From CALJFL01 sp964590005 (GTDB taxonomy: Bacteria > Pseudomonadota > Gammaproteobacteria > Pseudomonadales > Halieaceae), in NCBI GenBank assembly GCA_964590005.1, contig CAZPVJ010000025.1:1-64000 (forward strand): DNA of 64,000 nucleotides. Direction: 5' to 3'. The position numbers and the translations under genes were made by a program. Position 1 is the first letter of the stretch, and the number at the start of each line of letters is the position of its first letter. Positions 9,101 to 17,016 of the stretch are shown one piece after another. The notes below the pieces were generated by a model that ran no database searches, was not told where the DNA came from, and worked only from the letters and a program-made list of their open reading frames with translations.

Positions 9101-10099
9101 CCAACTATCGACCTGCAGCCTCGGCAACTCGAGCATCTGGCCATTGCGAGCCAATACGAGATCACTGGCAAAAAGGGTCCAGCGGTTACGCTGCTGTAAC
9201 AGTGTGCCCTGCACCGCGAGCGATTCAATCGGAATCGTCCGATCCTGCTCCACCAGGTTGACGACCAGGTCCCGGGCTGTGAGGCTCGCCTCGATGGAAG
9301 GCTCACCGGATTTCCAGGCGATCCAGGCATCGAGCTCAACCGCACCATCGACCAGTATCTTGCTATTGGCGGCGGCGGGCAGCATATCGCGCAACGCGGT
9401 CAGTGAAGGCAGCGCTACTTTGAGGTACAAATCACCACTGTAGGTTCTTGAATCAAACGGATTACCAACACCATCCGCAGTCGCCGTGATCACGGTGCCG
9501 GTCGTAGAAACGAGGCGTGCGCTAAGCGTACGGCGTTTGCCCTCGCGATTGAGTAACAGGTTAAGACCCAGGGTCCGCTGTTCGCCGCCGGGCAGACTGA
9601 CTTCCAGGTTATTGTCTACCAGCGCAACCTGCTCAACGTTACCGAGGAAATCCTCTAGCCAATCAGCAAAGCCGCCCCGCCCGCCACCAAAGCCGACAAT
9701 ACGGAAACGGCCATCGTCGCTGATCTCGCCTTGGAGGCTGAGGCCCTCGAGTGCCAGGTGGCTACCCTTCAACGCGCGGGTGCGTAAAGTCTGTAGCGTA
9801 TCTATCGCCAGGCGACCCTCGACCAGTTCAACCGGTGCCTGAGCGCCCTCGGGAAAGCGTAACCGCATACCGCGTAACACCAGTTCGGGTGTAAATGAGT
9901 GCCACTCGCCGCTGATGTCCTCCGCCTCTATCAGAAACGGGAGTCGGTTATTGAGCTGACTGAGGATCTCGGCCTTGTAAGCCCCCACATTTGACATCAG
10001 GAAGCGGCCGACGCTGACGTATACCGCCAGCAGGACCACGCCCGCCACCAGCACCCGCCACAGCAATTTACTCAATTTATGAAAATAGGTATGTTCCAA
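6113..10099 (-). CDS. yhdP: YhdP, AsmA-like DUF3971 envelope lipid-transport protein
   Basis: A 1328-residue AsmA-family protein with one N-terminal membrane anchor (about residues 12-33, LLWRVLVAGVVLLAVYVSVG) and a very long periplasmic beta-rich region (DUF3971 and AsmA-like C-terminus). In E. coli YhdP, with TamB and YdbH, is implicated in carrying phospholipids to the outer membrane. The C-terminal ~45 residues are low-complexity (Pro/Ala/Glu/Gly). The predicted start is TTG at 10099; no in-frame ATG lies between it and the anchor, so the exact start is uncertain. It follows maf directly on the same strand, where rng would normally intervene. Confidence 0.93.
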   Translation of the reverse strand: MEHTYFHKLSKLLWRVLVAGVVLLAVYVSVGRFLMSNVGAYKAEILSQLNNRLPFLIEAEDISGEWHSFTPELVLRGMRLRFPEGAQAPVELVEGRLAIDTLQTLRTRALKGSHLALEGLSLQGEISDDGRFRIVGFGGGRGGFADWLEDFLGNVEQVALVDNNLEVSLPGGEQRTLGLNLLLNREGKRRTLSARLVSTTGTVITATADGVGNPFDSRTYSGDLYLKVALPSLTALRDMLPAAANSKILVDGAVELDAWIAWKSGEPSIEASLTARDLVVNLVEQDRTIPIESLAVQGTLLQQRNRWTLFASDLVLARNGQMLELPRLQVDSWGDSLRLRATDVQLAQVNALVTGLASVPQNLVDVLETLRPEGQLQRVQFSLDDYADLAEGWSLEANFEDVSVESWKGAPGVTSGEGYLNLQPGAGEVIIDSQQFSLAFPALYKDPLFYDEIYGKITLDWDSEHLKLGSGLLTASGVEGTANALFGLNIPFSKTPVGIEMELLVGLEDSHPIHRTKYLPYTLNEALLGWLRSSLGEGKVERGAFLWRGSLRKGLAPHRTIQLFFDVTDTELNYHPSWPQVSKLAGLVLIDDTNVSVWSERARLYDTDVDYLSAEAWLGESKQMQLAISGLMRGDASDGLEVINNSPLTGVVGGAFGDWQLTGELATRLDLQMNLGDVSQPPAVNVETDLNNAELLIRPGELSITGLTGELLYSTERGLSAERLTGELWGRPVVASVVQEGVEDLAPGVAYDPGTSPVLVRVDGEVESAALQDWQKLEQLALAQGSTEVSALVTVTPGETPLFTATSDLVGVSLDLPEPFSKDAGDSFPLQVHLPLAADQMVLWLNGDDVIQLMLDITGGGMRGGSLTFGREPLPVRPGGLVVGGSVGRVDEPQWETFVYTYFVGEPEGEDAPGFPIDVALENLRVNKLDLWGQTFRDILLNVSKQPESGNWRVAAQTDWFSGELDVDEAVTAGTLKVARLDLAGLDTLNTGEEKSGAAEPLQLPDLAVSIAALYSDNLLLGNLDFSLMTREDQLMASDISANIGGMVTNPEKPASYVWRQGASNESSFNAAFSFRDLGDVFARLEYQRILESRRGSLQIDLDWPGGPQDFALARSTGEVLIEAREGRFLEAPEGASGTLRVVSLLNFAGVIRRLSLSHMFESGIPFDSLEGESHLHAGTIEVDAIEVKGASSGFRFSGLVELPDESQPQTVNGELVVTLPVANNLPWVAALAAGLPVAAGVFVVSKVFEKQVNRFSSGVYKISGDLEEPEVVFDRIFDDSEAAGLITQPPEPAVSEAGAEDPNAGRLGGTGQDGAVEPAGAADPNTF

Positions 10100-10229
10100 A
10101 CGCTATCTCGTACCCACGGAGCTTGCCCGGTTCCTGTTAGAGCCGCACTCTCACAAAGTGTTCCCGATTATAGGGGGATTGCCTGGCAAGCTCGGGGTAT
10201 TTAACGGTCATTTCTTCGCACCTGCCCAT

Positions 10230-10829
10230 CTAGCCGGGCTCCGCGGGCGGATCCAGGCGGGTTGCCACCCCACCGGCAGCGAGCATCTGCCAGGTCTCGT
10301 ACAGGGGCAAGCCAACCACATTGCTATAACTGCCCTCTATGCGTGCCACCAGGGCTCCGCCCAGCCCCTGAATACCGTAGCCCCCAGCCTTGTCCCAGGG
10401 CTCATCTGTGGCCAGGTAGGCCTCACAGCTTGCACGGTCCAGGCTGGCAAAAAGTACCCGGGTCGTCACCTGCTGGCTGACCGTCTCACCGCCTCCAACC
10501 AGGCAAACCGCGGTGATAACCTCGTGCACCCTGCCGCTCAGGCGCGCCAGCATTGCCAGCCCATCAAGGTGATCGCGAGGCTTACCCAGCACATCGCCAT
10601 CGATTACCACCGTGGTATCCGCAGCCAATATGCGGGTGCCGCCTGGATAGAGCGCGGCCACTGCCGCGGCCTTCTCCTGCGCCATGCGTTCGACATAGTC
10701 TCCCGGCGCCTCGTCACGGGCAACCGATTCATCAATATCGGCCGGGTGTACATGAAACTCGACCCCCAGCTGGGTTAACAACTCACTGCGCCGTGGAGAT
10801 GCCGATGCCAAAATGAGAGTCGGAGCCAC
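10230..10829 (-). CDS. maf: Maf-family nucleoside triphosphate pyrophosphatase
   Basis: Maf/YhdE proteins hydrolyse non-canonical or pyrimidine NTPs (dTTP/UTP for the YhdE type) to monophosphates and affect septation. The 199-residue protein has the N-terminal phosphate-binding ASPRRSELL motif (about 10-18), a mid-protein AADTTVVIDGDVLGKP segment, and GGYGIQGLGGALVARIEGSYSNVVGLP near the C-terminus. The start is GTG at 10829, 1 bp after the mreD stop, so translation is coupled to the mre operon. Confidence 0.95.
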   Translation of the reverse strand: MAPTLILASASPRRSELLTQLGVEFHVHPADIDESVARDEAPGDYVERMAQEKAAAVAALYPGGTRILAADTTVVIDGDVLGKPRDHLDGLAMLARLSGRVHEVITAVCLVGGGETVSQQVTTRVLFASLDRASCEAYLATDEPWDKAGGYGIQGLGGALVARIEGSYSNVVGLPLYETWQMLAAGGVATRLDPPAEPG

Positions 10830-10830
10830 G

Positions 10831-11319
10831 TCAGCTCACCTCGTAGTGTCGACGCAGCGCCCGCAGCAAGTGCAAGACCGCCGGCCAGAGTAAGGCGCTG
10901 GTCAGCGCCGGCATAAGGAACAGCAGTGTTGTCGCCCCGGCTCCCTCGAGGTTCTGGACCCACTGACAAATCAGTTGGTGAATACCGATCAGCACGAACA
11001 CAACGCCCGCCTGTTGTAGCAGGCTGAACACCCGAACGCGCTGGTATAGAAGCAGGCACAATACCGCAACCACTACCAGGGCGAACGCATTCTGGCCCAG
11101 CACGGCGCCTTCAAGTACGTCCATCACCACACCCAGTAAGAGCGCGGTCAGGATGCCCACGCGCTCGGGCAGGGCGATACTCCAGTAAATCAGTGCCAGG
11201 GCAAGCCACTCGGGTCTCGCCCACAACAGCCACTGTGGCAGTGGCAACACTGCCAGTACCAGCGCCACCAGGAAGCTCGCCAATATGACCCAGTAACCCT
11301 GTGGCCCCTCGTCGGCCAT
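10831..11319 (-). CDS. mreD: Rod shape-determining protein MreD
   Basis: This 162-residue polytopic inner-membrane component of the elongasome links MreB/MreC to peptidoglycan synthesis. About five to six hydrophobic helices are visible (WVILASFLVALVLAVLPL, WLALALIYWSIAL, GILTALLLGVVMDVL, FALVVVAVLCLLL and others). The GxxMDxL motif of MreD is present (GVVMDVLEGAVLGQNAF). Its ATG overlaps the mreC stop by 1 bp. It belongs to the mreBCD-maf operon. Confidence 0.95.
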   Translation of the reverse strand: MADEGPQGYWVILASFLVALVLAVLPLPQWLLWARPEWLALALIYWSIALPERVGILTALLLGVVMDVLEGAVLGQNAFALVVVAVLCLLLYQRVRVFSLLQQAGVVFVLIGIHQLICQWVQNLEGAGATTLLFLMPALTSALLWPAVLHLLRALRRHYEVS

Positions 11320-12113
11320 CAGTCGTCAGCCGGCACCGAGTCGGCATGAAAGACCAGCAGCACATGGCGACTGCGATCAAGGGCCGCGCTGGGTTTGGCA
11401 AATATGCGGGCAAAAGGCTGCCCGGGGTCGCGTTCCACACGGGATACGCCTGCCACCGGGTAGCCGACGGGAAATCGTCCGCCCAGGCCGGAGGTTACCA
11501 GCAGGTCGCCCTCTCTTATGTCGGTTGTGGCGGCGACGTGGCGGATTTCGAGAGTGTCCAATACTCCCACGCCCTCGGCGATGGCTCGCACACCGTTGCG
11601 ATTGACCTGCACCGGAATGGAGTGGGTTGCATCTGTAATCAGCAGGACGCGGGAGGTCATTGCATTCACCTCCACCACCTGGCCCATTAATCCGTCCGCA
11701 TCGATCAATGGTGCTCCCAGGTAGACGCCATCATCTTCACCCTTGTTGAGCACCACCTGGTGCCGCACAGGGTCTGGAGAAACACCGATAAGCTCGGCAA
11801 CCAGCACATCGTCACGCAGCAGGGCAGTAGAGTTCAACAGTGCCCGAAGACGAGCATTGTCGGCCTGCAATGAGGCCATCTGGTGAGACCGGCCCTGCAG
11901 CAGCAGGTTTTCCCTGCGCAAACGTTCATTCTCTTCCTGTAAAGTCCCGCGGGACTGGATATGCTCTTCCTGCCAGTCGCCGATTCGCCCGGGAATGTCG
12001 GCAGCCCAGTAAACCGGACTGAGAATTGTATCGAGGAAGGCCCTGCTGGTATCCAGGCTGTTATAACGCAAGTCGAGCACGAGCAGTACCACCACAACCA
12101 GCGACGTTACCAA
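11319..12113 (-). CDS. mreC: Rod shape-determining protein MreC (true start probably upstream, non-canonical)
   Basis: MreC is the bitopic periplasmic scaffold of the elongasome. The protein has an N-terminal membrane helix (LVVVVLLVLDL), a coiled coil (EENERLRRENLLLQ) and the MreC core with GLGGRFPVGYPVAGVSRV. The first canonical codon is TTG at 12113, giving 264 residues. The frame stays open upstream to a stop at 12080-12082's complement at about 12182. Translating it gives IKPLFVKQSHLGPRL, which matches the conserved MreC N-terminus (E. coli MKPIFSRGPSL...). At the equivalent of that start methionine there is ATC (12156-12158). Either initiation is non-canonical or a base is changed. Confidence 0.93.
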   Translation of the reverse strand: MVTSLVVVVLLVLDLRYNSLDTSRAFLDTILSPVYWAADIPGRIGDWQEEHIQSRGTLQEENERLRRENLLLQGRSHQMASLQADNARLRALLNSTALLRDDVLVAELIGVSPDPVRHQVVLNKGEDDGVYLGAPLIDADGLMGQVVEVNAMTSRVLLITDATHSIPVQVNRNGVRAIAEGVGVLDTLEIRHVAATTDIREGDLLVTSGLGGRFPVGYPVAGVSRVERDPGQPFARIFAKPSAALDRSRHVLLVFHADSVPADD

Positions 12114-12200
12114 CAGTCTCGGGCCAAGGTGGGATTGTTTGACGAATAACGGCTTGATGAGAGTGTCCGAGTTACCTTGTCAGGACCACCCGCCGATGAG

Positions 12201-13238
12201 TTACTCGGTGGACAGCAAATCGATGGTGTGCCGATCCATCCGCTCCATTGCCCTGCCGCCACCACGGGCAACACAGGTCAGCGGGTCTTCGGCAACAATA
12301 ACGGGTAGTCCGGTTTCTTCGGAAATCAGCTTGTCCAGATCACGTAGCAGCGCACCGCCCCCGGTCAACACAATACCACTCTCAGCGATGTCAGCGGCCA
12401 GTTCAGGGGGTGATTGTTCCAGGGCGGACTTTACCGACTGCACTATCGAAGAAAGGGGATCCTGCAGAGCCTCGAGAATTTCGTCACTGTTCAAGGTAAA
12501 GCTGCGAGGCACACCTTCAGCGAGATTCCGACCGCGCACATCAATCTCGCGCAATTCGCTACCAGCAAAGGCGCAACCGATCTCTTCCTTGATTCTCTCT
12601 GCAGTCGCATCGCCGATCAGGCTGCCATAGCGGCGTCTCACATGGGATACGATGGCTTCGTCGAAGCGATCGCCACCCACTCTCACCGAATCGCGGTAGA
12701 CGACCCCGTTGAGCGAAATGATAGCAATCTCGGTCGTACCGCCGCCGACATCGACCACCATACAGCCAGTGGCTTCCTCGACATCCAGGCCGGCGCCAAT
12801 CGCGGCCGCCATGGGTTCCTCGATCAGGCGGACTTCCCGGGCACCAGCGCTCAGTGCAGACTCGCGGATGGCGCGTCGCTCAACCTGGGTCGACATGCAG
12901 GGCACACAGACCAGCACCCGCGGACTGGGGCGAATAAAGCGACTCTCGTGCACCTTGGCGATAAAGTGCTGCAGCATCTTCTCGGTGACCTGGAAATCCG
13001 CGATCACGCCGTCCTTCAGCGGCCTGATGGCAGTAATATTACCCGGCGTCCGGCCCAGCATGCGCTTCGCTTCTGTACCGACGGCCTCGATAGTCTTCTG
13101 GCCATTGTGGACCCGGATGGCCACGACCGATGGCTCATCCAGTACGATCCCCTGATCACGTACATAAATCAGCGTGTTGGCGGTACCAAGATCTATCGAT
13201 AGATCGTTGGAAAACAACCCGCGCATTTTCTTTAGCAT
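12201..13238 (-). CDS. mreB: Rod shape-determining protein MreB
   Basis: A bacterial actin (345 residues) that forms membrane-bound filaments directing lateral wall synthesis. Actin-fold motifs are the phosphate-1 loop DLGTANTLIY (about 16-25), phosphate-2 VDVGGGTTEIAIIS, and the adenosine motif TGGGALLRDLD. The N-terminus MLKKMRGLFSNDLSID fits the membrane-inserting MreB type. It is the first gene of mreBCD-maf and is divergent from gatC across 234 bp. Confidence 0.98.
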   Translation of the reverse strand: MLKKMRGLFSNDLSIDLGTANTLIYVRDQGIVLDEPSVVAIRVHNGQKTIEAVGTEAKRMLGRTPGNITAIRPLKDGVIADFQVTEKMLQHFIAKVHESRFIRPSPRVLVCVPCMSTQVERRAIRESALSAGAREVRLIEEPMAAAIGAGLDVEEATGCMVVDVGGGTTEIAIISLNGVVYRDSVRVGGDRFDEAIVSHVRRRYGSLIGDATAERIKEEIGCAFAGSELREIDVRGRNLAEGVPRSFTLNSDEILEALQDPLSSIVQSVKSALEQSPPELAADIAESGIVLTGGGALLRDLDKLISEETGLPVIVAEDPLTCVARGGGRAMERMDRHTIDLLSTE

Positions 13239-13382
13239 TGAATATAACTACCTTAATGAACGCTGCGGAAACCTCCGGTGCGGAGCTTTCCAGGGACCCC
13301 TACTCGCCATTCTCCAGTCGGGACCCAACAGGAAAAACAGACGGCATTTTACTTATTTTTGCGGCCTCAAAATATTCCGGCA

Positions 13383-13411
13383 ACTGTACCAACCACGGGG
13401 ATTTTGGGCAA
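13383..13411 (-). promoter_or_regulatory. Candidate sigma-70 promoter for mreB
   Basis: On the reverse strand TTGCCC (13406-13411) and TACAGT (13383-13388) are separated by 17 bp, each matching four of six consensus positions. It lies about 145 bp upstream of mreB in the mreB/gatC divergent gap. This is a pattern match only. Confidence 0.3.
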
Positions 13412-13472
13412 GGCGCAAATGTGATAAGTTTACGCCCCCGTCGTATTCCCGGCGGCGCAAAACGGAAAAAAA

Positions 13473-13760
13473 ATGGCTATACAGCAGGACGAAATTCAGA
13501 AGATCGCAGAGCTGGCGCGAATACGCGTGGCCGATGATCAGATCGGACCGCTAACCGAGCGGATCGGCGAGATACTGGACATGGTTGATCAACTACAGGG
13601 CGTGGATACCGCAGCTGTTATCCCTATGGCCAACCCCCTGGATGCCACCCAGCGACTGCGTGCCGACGTCGTCACCGAAACAGACCAGCGCGATGAGTTC
13701 CAGGCCATCGCACCAGCGGTCGAGGACGGTCTCTACCTGGTCCCCAAAGTGATCGACTAG
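13473..13760 (+). CDS. gatC: Asp-tRNA(Asn)/Glu-tRNA(Gln) amidotransferase subunit C
   Basis: This 95-residue GatC stabilises and wraps around GatA in the heterotrimer that amidates misacylated Asp-tRNA(Asn) or Glu-tRNA(Gln). It starts with AIQQDEIQKIAELARIRV and ends with the GatC signature FQAIAPAVEDGLYLVPKVID. It is the first gene of gatCAB, 28 bp before gatA. Presence of GatCAB means asparaginyl- and/or glutaminyl-tRNA is made by the indirect route in this organism. Confidence 0.96.
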   Translation: MAIQQDEIQKIAELARIRVADDQIGPLTERIGEILDMVDQLQGVDTAAVIPMANPLDATQRLRADVVTETDQRDEFQAIAPAVEDGLYLVPKVID

Positions 13761-13788
13761 ACCCAACCGCCCTACTCCAGGACACCCT

Positions 13789-15255
13789 ATGTTTAACCAG
13801 ACAGTTGCCCAGCTCAGCCGCGCGCTACACCAGGGCGAGATTTCCAGCACCGAGCTGACCCGTGCCTTCCTGCAGCGTATTGCCAGCCTGGACAGCACTC
13901 TCAATAGCTTTATCACTGTCGATGAAGAGGCGGCTATGGCTGCTGCTGCCCAGGCCGATATTCGCCTGGCCGGCGACGATGCACCCGCGCTGGCCGGCAT
14001 ACCCATAGCCCACAAGGATATCTTCTGCACACGCGGCACCCGCACCAGTTGCGGTTCACGCATGCTGGACAATTTCGTTCCGCCCTACGATGCAACACTG
14101 ATCCGCCACTTCAATAGCGCCGGCGCCGTGCCTCTTGGCAAGACCAATATGGACGAATTCGCCATGGGCTCCTCAAATGAGAACAGCTATTACGGCCCGG
14201 CCAGGAATCCGTGGAATACCGACCTCGTACCCGGTGGTTCTTCCGGGGGTTCCGCTGCCGCGGTGGCGGCGCTACTGACCCCCGCTGCTACCGGCACCGA
14301 TACCGGCGGCTCCATCCGCCAACCCGCCGCTTTTTGCGGCATCACGGGGTTAAAACCGACCTATGGCCGGGTATCGCGGCTGGGGATGGTGGCATTCGCG
14401 TCCAGTCTCGATCAAGCCGGACCCATGGCCCATACCGCCGAGGACTGCGCCCTGCTGCTGAACACCATGGCAGGTTTCGATCCGCTGGACTCCACGTCGT
14501 CCGAAGAGCCTGTCGTCGATTACACGGCCGATCTCGGTAATTCATTAGCCGGACTCCGTATCGGCCTACCTAAAGAATACTTTGGTGATGGTCTGGATGC
14601 CGAGACGGGACAGCGAATCGACGATGCGCTAAAAGTACTCGAGAGCCTCGGCGCGAGCCTGGTTGAGCTGTCCCTGCCCCACAGCGAGCTGACCATTCCC
14701 ACCTATTACATCGTGGCCCCGGCAGAGGCATCAACCAACCTGTCGCGCTTTGATGGTGTGCGCTACGGCTACCGCTGCGAAAACCCCAGCAATCTCAACG
14801 ACCTCTACACCCGCTCGCGGGAAGAGGGCTTCGGAGACGAAGTGAAGCGACGGATTCTGGTTGGCACTTACGCGCTCTCTGCTGGCTACTATGATGCGTA
14901 TTACAAAAAGGCCCAGCAGGTCAGACGCCTGATCAAACAGGACTTCATCGACTGTTTTGAAGAGGTCGATGTGATAGCGGGGCCCACCACACCCGGGCCC
15001 GCGTTCGCCATCGGATCAAAATCTGATGACCCGGTGTCTATGTATCTCGAAGACGTTTACACACTGGCGGTTAACCTGGCCGGACTGCCGGGCCTGTCCA
15101 TGCCGGCGGGCCTGGTGCGAGGCGCGCCAGTCGGGCTGCAGCTGATAGGCGCGCACTTCGACGAGGCGCGCCTGCTGAACGTGGCCCACCAGTTTCAACA
15201 GGCCACCGATTGGCATCAGCAGCACCCCGCCCTCGCCACCGGAGGTTCCGACTGA
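13789..15255 (+). CDS. gatA: Asp-tRNA(Asn)/Glu-tRNA(Gln) amidotransferase subunit A
   Basis: This is the amidase subunit (488 residues) that releases ammonia from glutamine for transfer to the misacylated tRNA. The amidase-signature triad is visible as K76 (AHKDIF), S151 (GGSSGGSAAAV) and S175 (TDTGGSIRQPAAF). Length and order of motifs are full. Its stop overlaps the gatB start (ATGA), indicating coupled translation. Confidence 0.98.
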   Translation: MFNQTVAQLSRALHQGEISSTELTRAFLQRIASLDSTLNSFITVDEEAAMAAAAQADIRLAGDDAPALAGIPIAHKDIFCTRGTRTSCGSRMLDNFVPPYDATLIRHFNSAGAVPLGKTNMDEFAMGSSNENSYYGPARNPWNTDLVPGGSSGGSAAAVAALLTPAATGTDTGGSIRQPAAFCGITGLKPTYGRVSRLGMVAFASSLDQAGPMAHTAEDCALLLNTMAGFDPLDSTSSEEPVVDYTADLGNSLAGLRIGLPKEYFGDGLDAETGQRIDDALKVLESLGASLVELSLPHSELTIPTYYIVAPAEASTNLSRFDGVRYGYRCENPSNLNDLYTRSREEGFGDEVKRRILVGTYALSAGYYDAYYKKAQQVRRLIKQDFIDCFEEVDVIAGPTTPGPAFAIGSKSDDPVSMYLEDVYTLAVNLAGLPGLSMPAGLVRGAPVGLQLIGAHFDEARLLNVAHQFQQATDWHQQHPALATGGSD

Positions 15256-16697
15256 TGAGCTGGGAAACCGTTATCGGCCTGGAAGTGCATCTCCAGCTGG
15301 CCACTCAATCAAAGATTTTTTCCGGGTCATCCACGCGCTTCGGCGCAGAGCCCAACACCCAGGCCAGCGCCGTCGACCTGGCTATGCCAGGCATGCTGCC
15401 GGTGCTCAATGAAGAAGCCGTGCGCTGCGCGGTGATGTTCGGCCTGGGTATCGGCGCAGAGATCGGTCAGCGCTCTGTGTTCGATCGCAAAAACTACTTT
15501 TACCCGGACCTGCCCAAGGGCTACCAGATAAGCCAGTTCCAGGAACCCATCGTCGGGCGCGGCGTTTTTGAGATTCAGCTGGAAGACGGCACCACACGGA
15601 GCATCGGGATCACCCGTGCCCATCTCGAAGAAGACGCCGGCAAGTCCCTGCACGAGGATTTTCACGGCCAGAGCGGTATCGATCTCAATCGCGCAGGCAC
15701 ACCCTTGCTCGAGATCGTATCAGAACCCGACATTCGCAGCGCCGAGGAAGCGGTTGCCTACCTCAAGGCCATGCACAGTCTCGTGACCTACCTGGGTATT
15801 TCAGACGGTAATATGGCGGAAGGCTCCATGCGCTGCGACATCAACCTGTCACTGCGCAGGCAAGGCTCTGAAACACTGGGGACCCGCACAGAGATCAAGA
15901 ACGTCAACTCGTTCCGCTTCGTCGAAAAAGCCATCCAGCACGAAACACAGCGGCAGGCCGACATTCTGGAAGACGGTGGGCGCATCGTTCAGGAGACCCG
16001 GCTATACGACGCTGATCGTAACGAAACACGCCCCATGCGTAGTAAAGAGGTAGCCAATGATTACCGCTACTTCCCCGAACCCGACCTGTTGCCCATCGTT
16101 CTGGATGACGCCTATATCGCCGCACTGCACGATACCCTGCCGGAACTGCCCAACCAGAAGCGCGACCGTTTTGCCAGTCAGTACGGGCTAAGCGCCTACG
16201 ATGCGGGCGTACTGTCGGCGAGCCAGTCCCTGGCCGACTACTATGAAGCGGTAGTAGAGAGCTGCGGCGATGCCAAGATTGCGGCCAACTGGGTACAGGT
16301 GGAGCTGCTGGGTCAACTGAACAAAGCGGAGTTGGATATCTCCGGCAGCCCGGTATCGGCTGAGGGGCTGGCGGGGCTGATTGCGCGCATCCTGGATAGC
16401 AGCATATCGGGCAAGATCGCCAAGCAGGTTTTTGAGGCCATGTGGCAGGGCGAGGGTGATGCCGATACGATTATCGCCGAACGCGGGCTGCAGCAGGTCA
16501 GCGATAGCGGCGCCCTGGAGGGCATGGTCGATGAGGTCATCGCCAACAACAGCGCACAAGTAGAACAGTACCTCGCGGCAGATGAAGGCAAGCGAAAGAA
16601 ACTGCTGGGCTTTTTCGTCGGCCAGGTCATGAAGGCTTCCAAGGGTCAGGCCAACCCCGGGATGGTCAACGAGTTACTCGCGAAGAAACTCGTTTAA
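15255..16697 (+). CDS. gatB: Asp-tRNA(Asn)/Glu-tRNA(Gln) amidotransferase subunit B
   Basis: The tRNA-binding kinase/transamidase subunit (480 residues) phosphorylates the tRNA-bound carboxylate and transfers ammonia to it. The N-terminus WETVIGLEVHLQL and the motif DLPKGYQISQFQEPI are GatB signatures. A C-terminal YqeY-like helical domain ends in NPGMVNELLAKKL. ATG 15255 overlaps the gatA stop by one base; a longer in-frame start at 15210 lies within gatA and is not supported. Confidence 0.98.
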   Translation: MSWETVIGLEVHLQLATQSKIFSGSSTRFGAEPNTQASAVDLAMPGMLPVLNEEAVRCAVMFGLGIGAEIGQRSVFDRKNYFYPDLPKGYQISQFQEPIVGRGVFEIQLEDGTTRSIGITRAHLEEDAGKSLHEDFHGQSGIDLNRAGTPLLEIVSEPDIRSAEEAVAYLKAMHSLVTYLGISDGNMAEGSMRCDINLSLRRQGSETLGTRTEIKNVNSFRFVEKAIQHETQRQADILEDGGRIVQETRLYDADRNETRPMRSKEVANDYRYFPEPDLLPIVLDDAYIAALHDTLPELPNQKRDRFASQYGLSAYDAGVLSASQSLADYYEAVVESCGDAKIAANWVQVELLGQLNKAELDISGSPVSAEGLAGLIARILDSSISGKIAKQVFEAMWQGEGDADTIIAERGLQQVSDSGALEGMVDEVIANNSAQVEQYLAADEGKRKKLLGFFVGQVMKASKGQANPGMVNELLAKKLV

Positions 16698-16725
16698 CCC
16701 TATCAGCAAAGGATATTCAGCGAAA

Positions 16726-17016
16726 ATGAGAAAAGATAAAGAGAAGGTTCTGGATGAAGTGTGGACCGAGGACCACATCAGGACATTCCTGACTGTGCGA
16801 TCTCATGACGGTACCGACGACGATTTTCATATGCTGCTTAAAGCCTACCAGAGCATGCGCGCCGAGGACTTCGCCCTGTTCGTACAGTTTTTCGGTGAAG
16901 AGCAGCGCAACGTCAATGCCCGGGGTCGAGATGGCCGCAGCGTGCTGGATATCGTCAAAGGTCATCGCCTGGGCGCAGAATACGCGCAGATTCTGCAACA
17001 AGCCGGTGCCAATTAG
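16726..17016 (+). CDS. PA4642-family small conserved protein
   Basis: A 96-residue soluble, highly charged protein starting RKDKEKVLDEVWTEDHIRTFL. It resembles the short PA4642 family of pseudomonads and relatives, whose function is not known to me. The middle (DDFHMLLKAYQSMRAEDFALFVQFFGEE) and the end (GRSVLDIVKGHRLGAEYAQIL) look like ankyrin-type helical hairpins. It has its own ATG 28 bp after gatB and a weak AGGA upstream. Its last 4 bp overlap the convergent smrA-like gene. Family assignment is from memory of the sequence type. Confidence 0.75.
   Translation: MRKDKEKVLDEVWTEDHIRTFLTVRSHDGTDDDFHMLLKAYQSMRAEDFALFVQFFGEEQRNVNARGRDGRSVLDIVKGHRLGAEYAQILQQAGAN

Noticed and set aside
12414..13202. 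262-codon forward open frame inside mreB
   Set aside because: Fully antisense to mreB, which is intact; no independent support.
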